DNA of 64,000 nucleotides from Bdellovibrio bacteriovorus. GTDB taxonomy: Bacteria; Bdellovibrionota; Bdellovibrionia; Bdellovibrionales; Bdellovibrionaceae. The stretch is taken from the NCBI RefSeq assembly GCF_025558485.1, contig NZ_CP102930.1, positions 372,001 through 436,000 on the forward strand, given 5' to 3'. Both the position numbers and the translations under genes were made by a program. The notes under the pieces are model-generated. The model was not told where the DNA came from, did no database searches, and saw nothing but the letters and a program-made list of their open reading frames with translations. Shown in pieces: positions 63,772 through 64,000 of this stretch; position 1 is the first letter of the stretch, and each line of letters starts with the position of its first letter.

Positions 63772-64000
63772 CTAGGAGCAACCGACCGTAGTGCCGCAGT
63801 TCGGGCAGCGATAACACCCACTCGTAAGCACCGTGTCACTCCCACACTCAGGGCACTTCATGGTGAAGTTCGGGACGGGAACTTCTTCCACGGCCTTGGG
63901 TTTTTCCTTTAAATTCAGTGGCTGACTTTGCTTGCTGCCGTCCCGATATACGGCCACGGCCTTCACCCCAAGCTCCCAAGCCAGGAAGTAAATGCGGCTG
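63772..64000 (-). CDS. nrdJ: Vitamin B12-dependent ribonucleotide reductase NrdJ, C-terminal end
   Basis: The minus strand at the window edge encodes the end of a class II ribonucleotide reductase: [20 protein letters not shown], a linker, and a zinc-ribbon tail [20 protein letters not shown] ending GTTVGCS. NrdJ reduces ribonucleotides with adenosylcobalamin. The C-terminal cysteines deliver electrons and bind zinc. The gene continues past 64000. An internal in-frame GTG at 63966 is not the start. Confidence 0.92.
   Translation of the reverse strand, partial: SRIYFLAWELGVKAVAVYRDGSKQSQPLNLKEKPKAVEEVPVPNFTMKCPECGSDTVLTSGCYRCPNCGTTVGCS

Overview
This window looks like a chromosomal stretch of a predatory bdellovibrionad (Bdellovibrio or a close relative). 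The reasons are a moderate GC content, ClpS/ClpA of the proteobacterial type, a TIGR02147-family regulator (a family concentrated in Bdellovibrio and Fibrobacter), very large lipoproteins with Calx-beta, RCC1 and propeller-like repeats, and an unusually high density of exported hydrolases. Taxonomy is inferred from gene content; no rRNA gene is present.

Layout. 1-1140: start of dnaK (minus strand) beside a damaged RelE/HigB-type toxin and its XRE antitoxin. 1.3-2.6 kb: type IV pilin pilA and a TPR-like membrane protein that overlaps it. 2.8-8.7 kb: clpS-clpA, htpX and a lytic transglycosylase lipoprotein. 8.7-15.2 kb: acetyltransferase, lipoprotein, subtilase, an exported PD-(D/E)XK-like protein, a zinc-ribbon membrane protein and lnt. 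15.2-17.4 kb: mutS2, whose ATPase-coding middle is replaced by about 0.7 kb of Bacteroidetes-like DNA. 17.4-25.0 kb: a lipase-maturation-factor-like protein, small exported proteins, a protein with an internally duplicated domain, a coiled-coil/HSP20 fusion, a LuxR-type regulator and a matrixin-like protease. 25.5-32.8 kb: two further gene fusions (icd start with a PLD-like protein; half an MFS transporter with a 1.6-k-residue RCC1 lipoprotein). 33-43 kb: endonuclease I, rhomboid and RDD proteins, S41/PDZ protease with a perfect 60-bp duplication, Fis-type regulator, dps, AMP nucleosidase and pirin. 43-53 kb: a dual-ATPase peptide ABC protein, a lysozyme-like protein, KH protein, regulator, fatty acid hydroxylase family protein and a propeller-like lipoprotein. 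53.7-64 kb: acetyltransferase, CsaA-like protein, tRNA-Arg(TCG), a TPM-domain pair, two truncated divergent genes, a PTP-like inositol phosphatase lipoprotein, a TrmH-type methylase, acyl-CoA dehydrogenase, CinA-like protein, an S1-domain protein and the 3' end of nrdJ.

Two themes stand out. First, an arsenal for degrading prey or remodelling the envelope: lytic enzymes, proteases, two exported nucleases and a phosphatase. Second, at least five places where gene pieces are joined abruptly (about 640, 15918, 16610, 25592, 27977 and 56300). Four look like simple deletions joining Bdellovibrio-like genes and one is a replacement by foreign DNA. Together with two single-base frameshifts (715-717 and 56219-56220) and a perfect tandem duplication (37775-37894), this suggests either an unusually scarred genome or, more likely, assembly or consensus errors. 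That must be settled before biology is read into the fusions. No CRISPR array, insertion sequence or prophage was seen.
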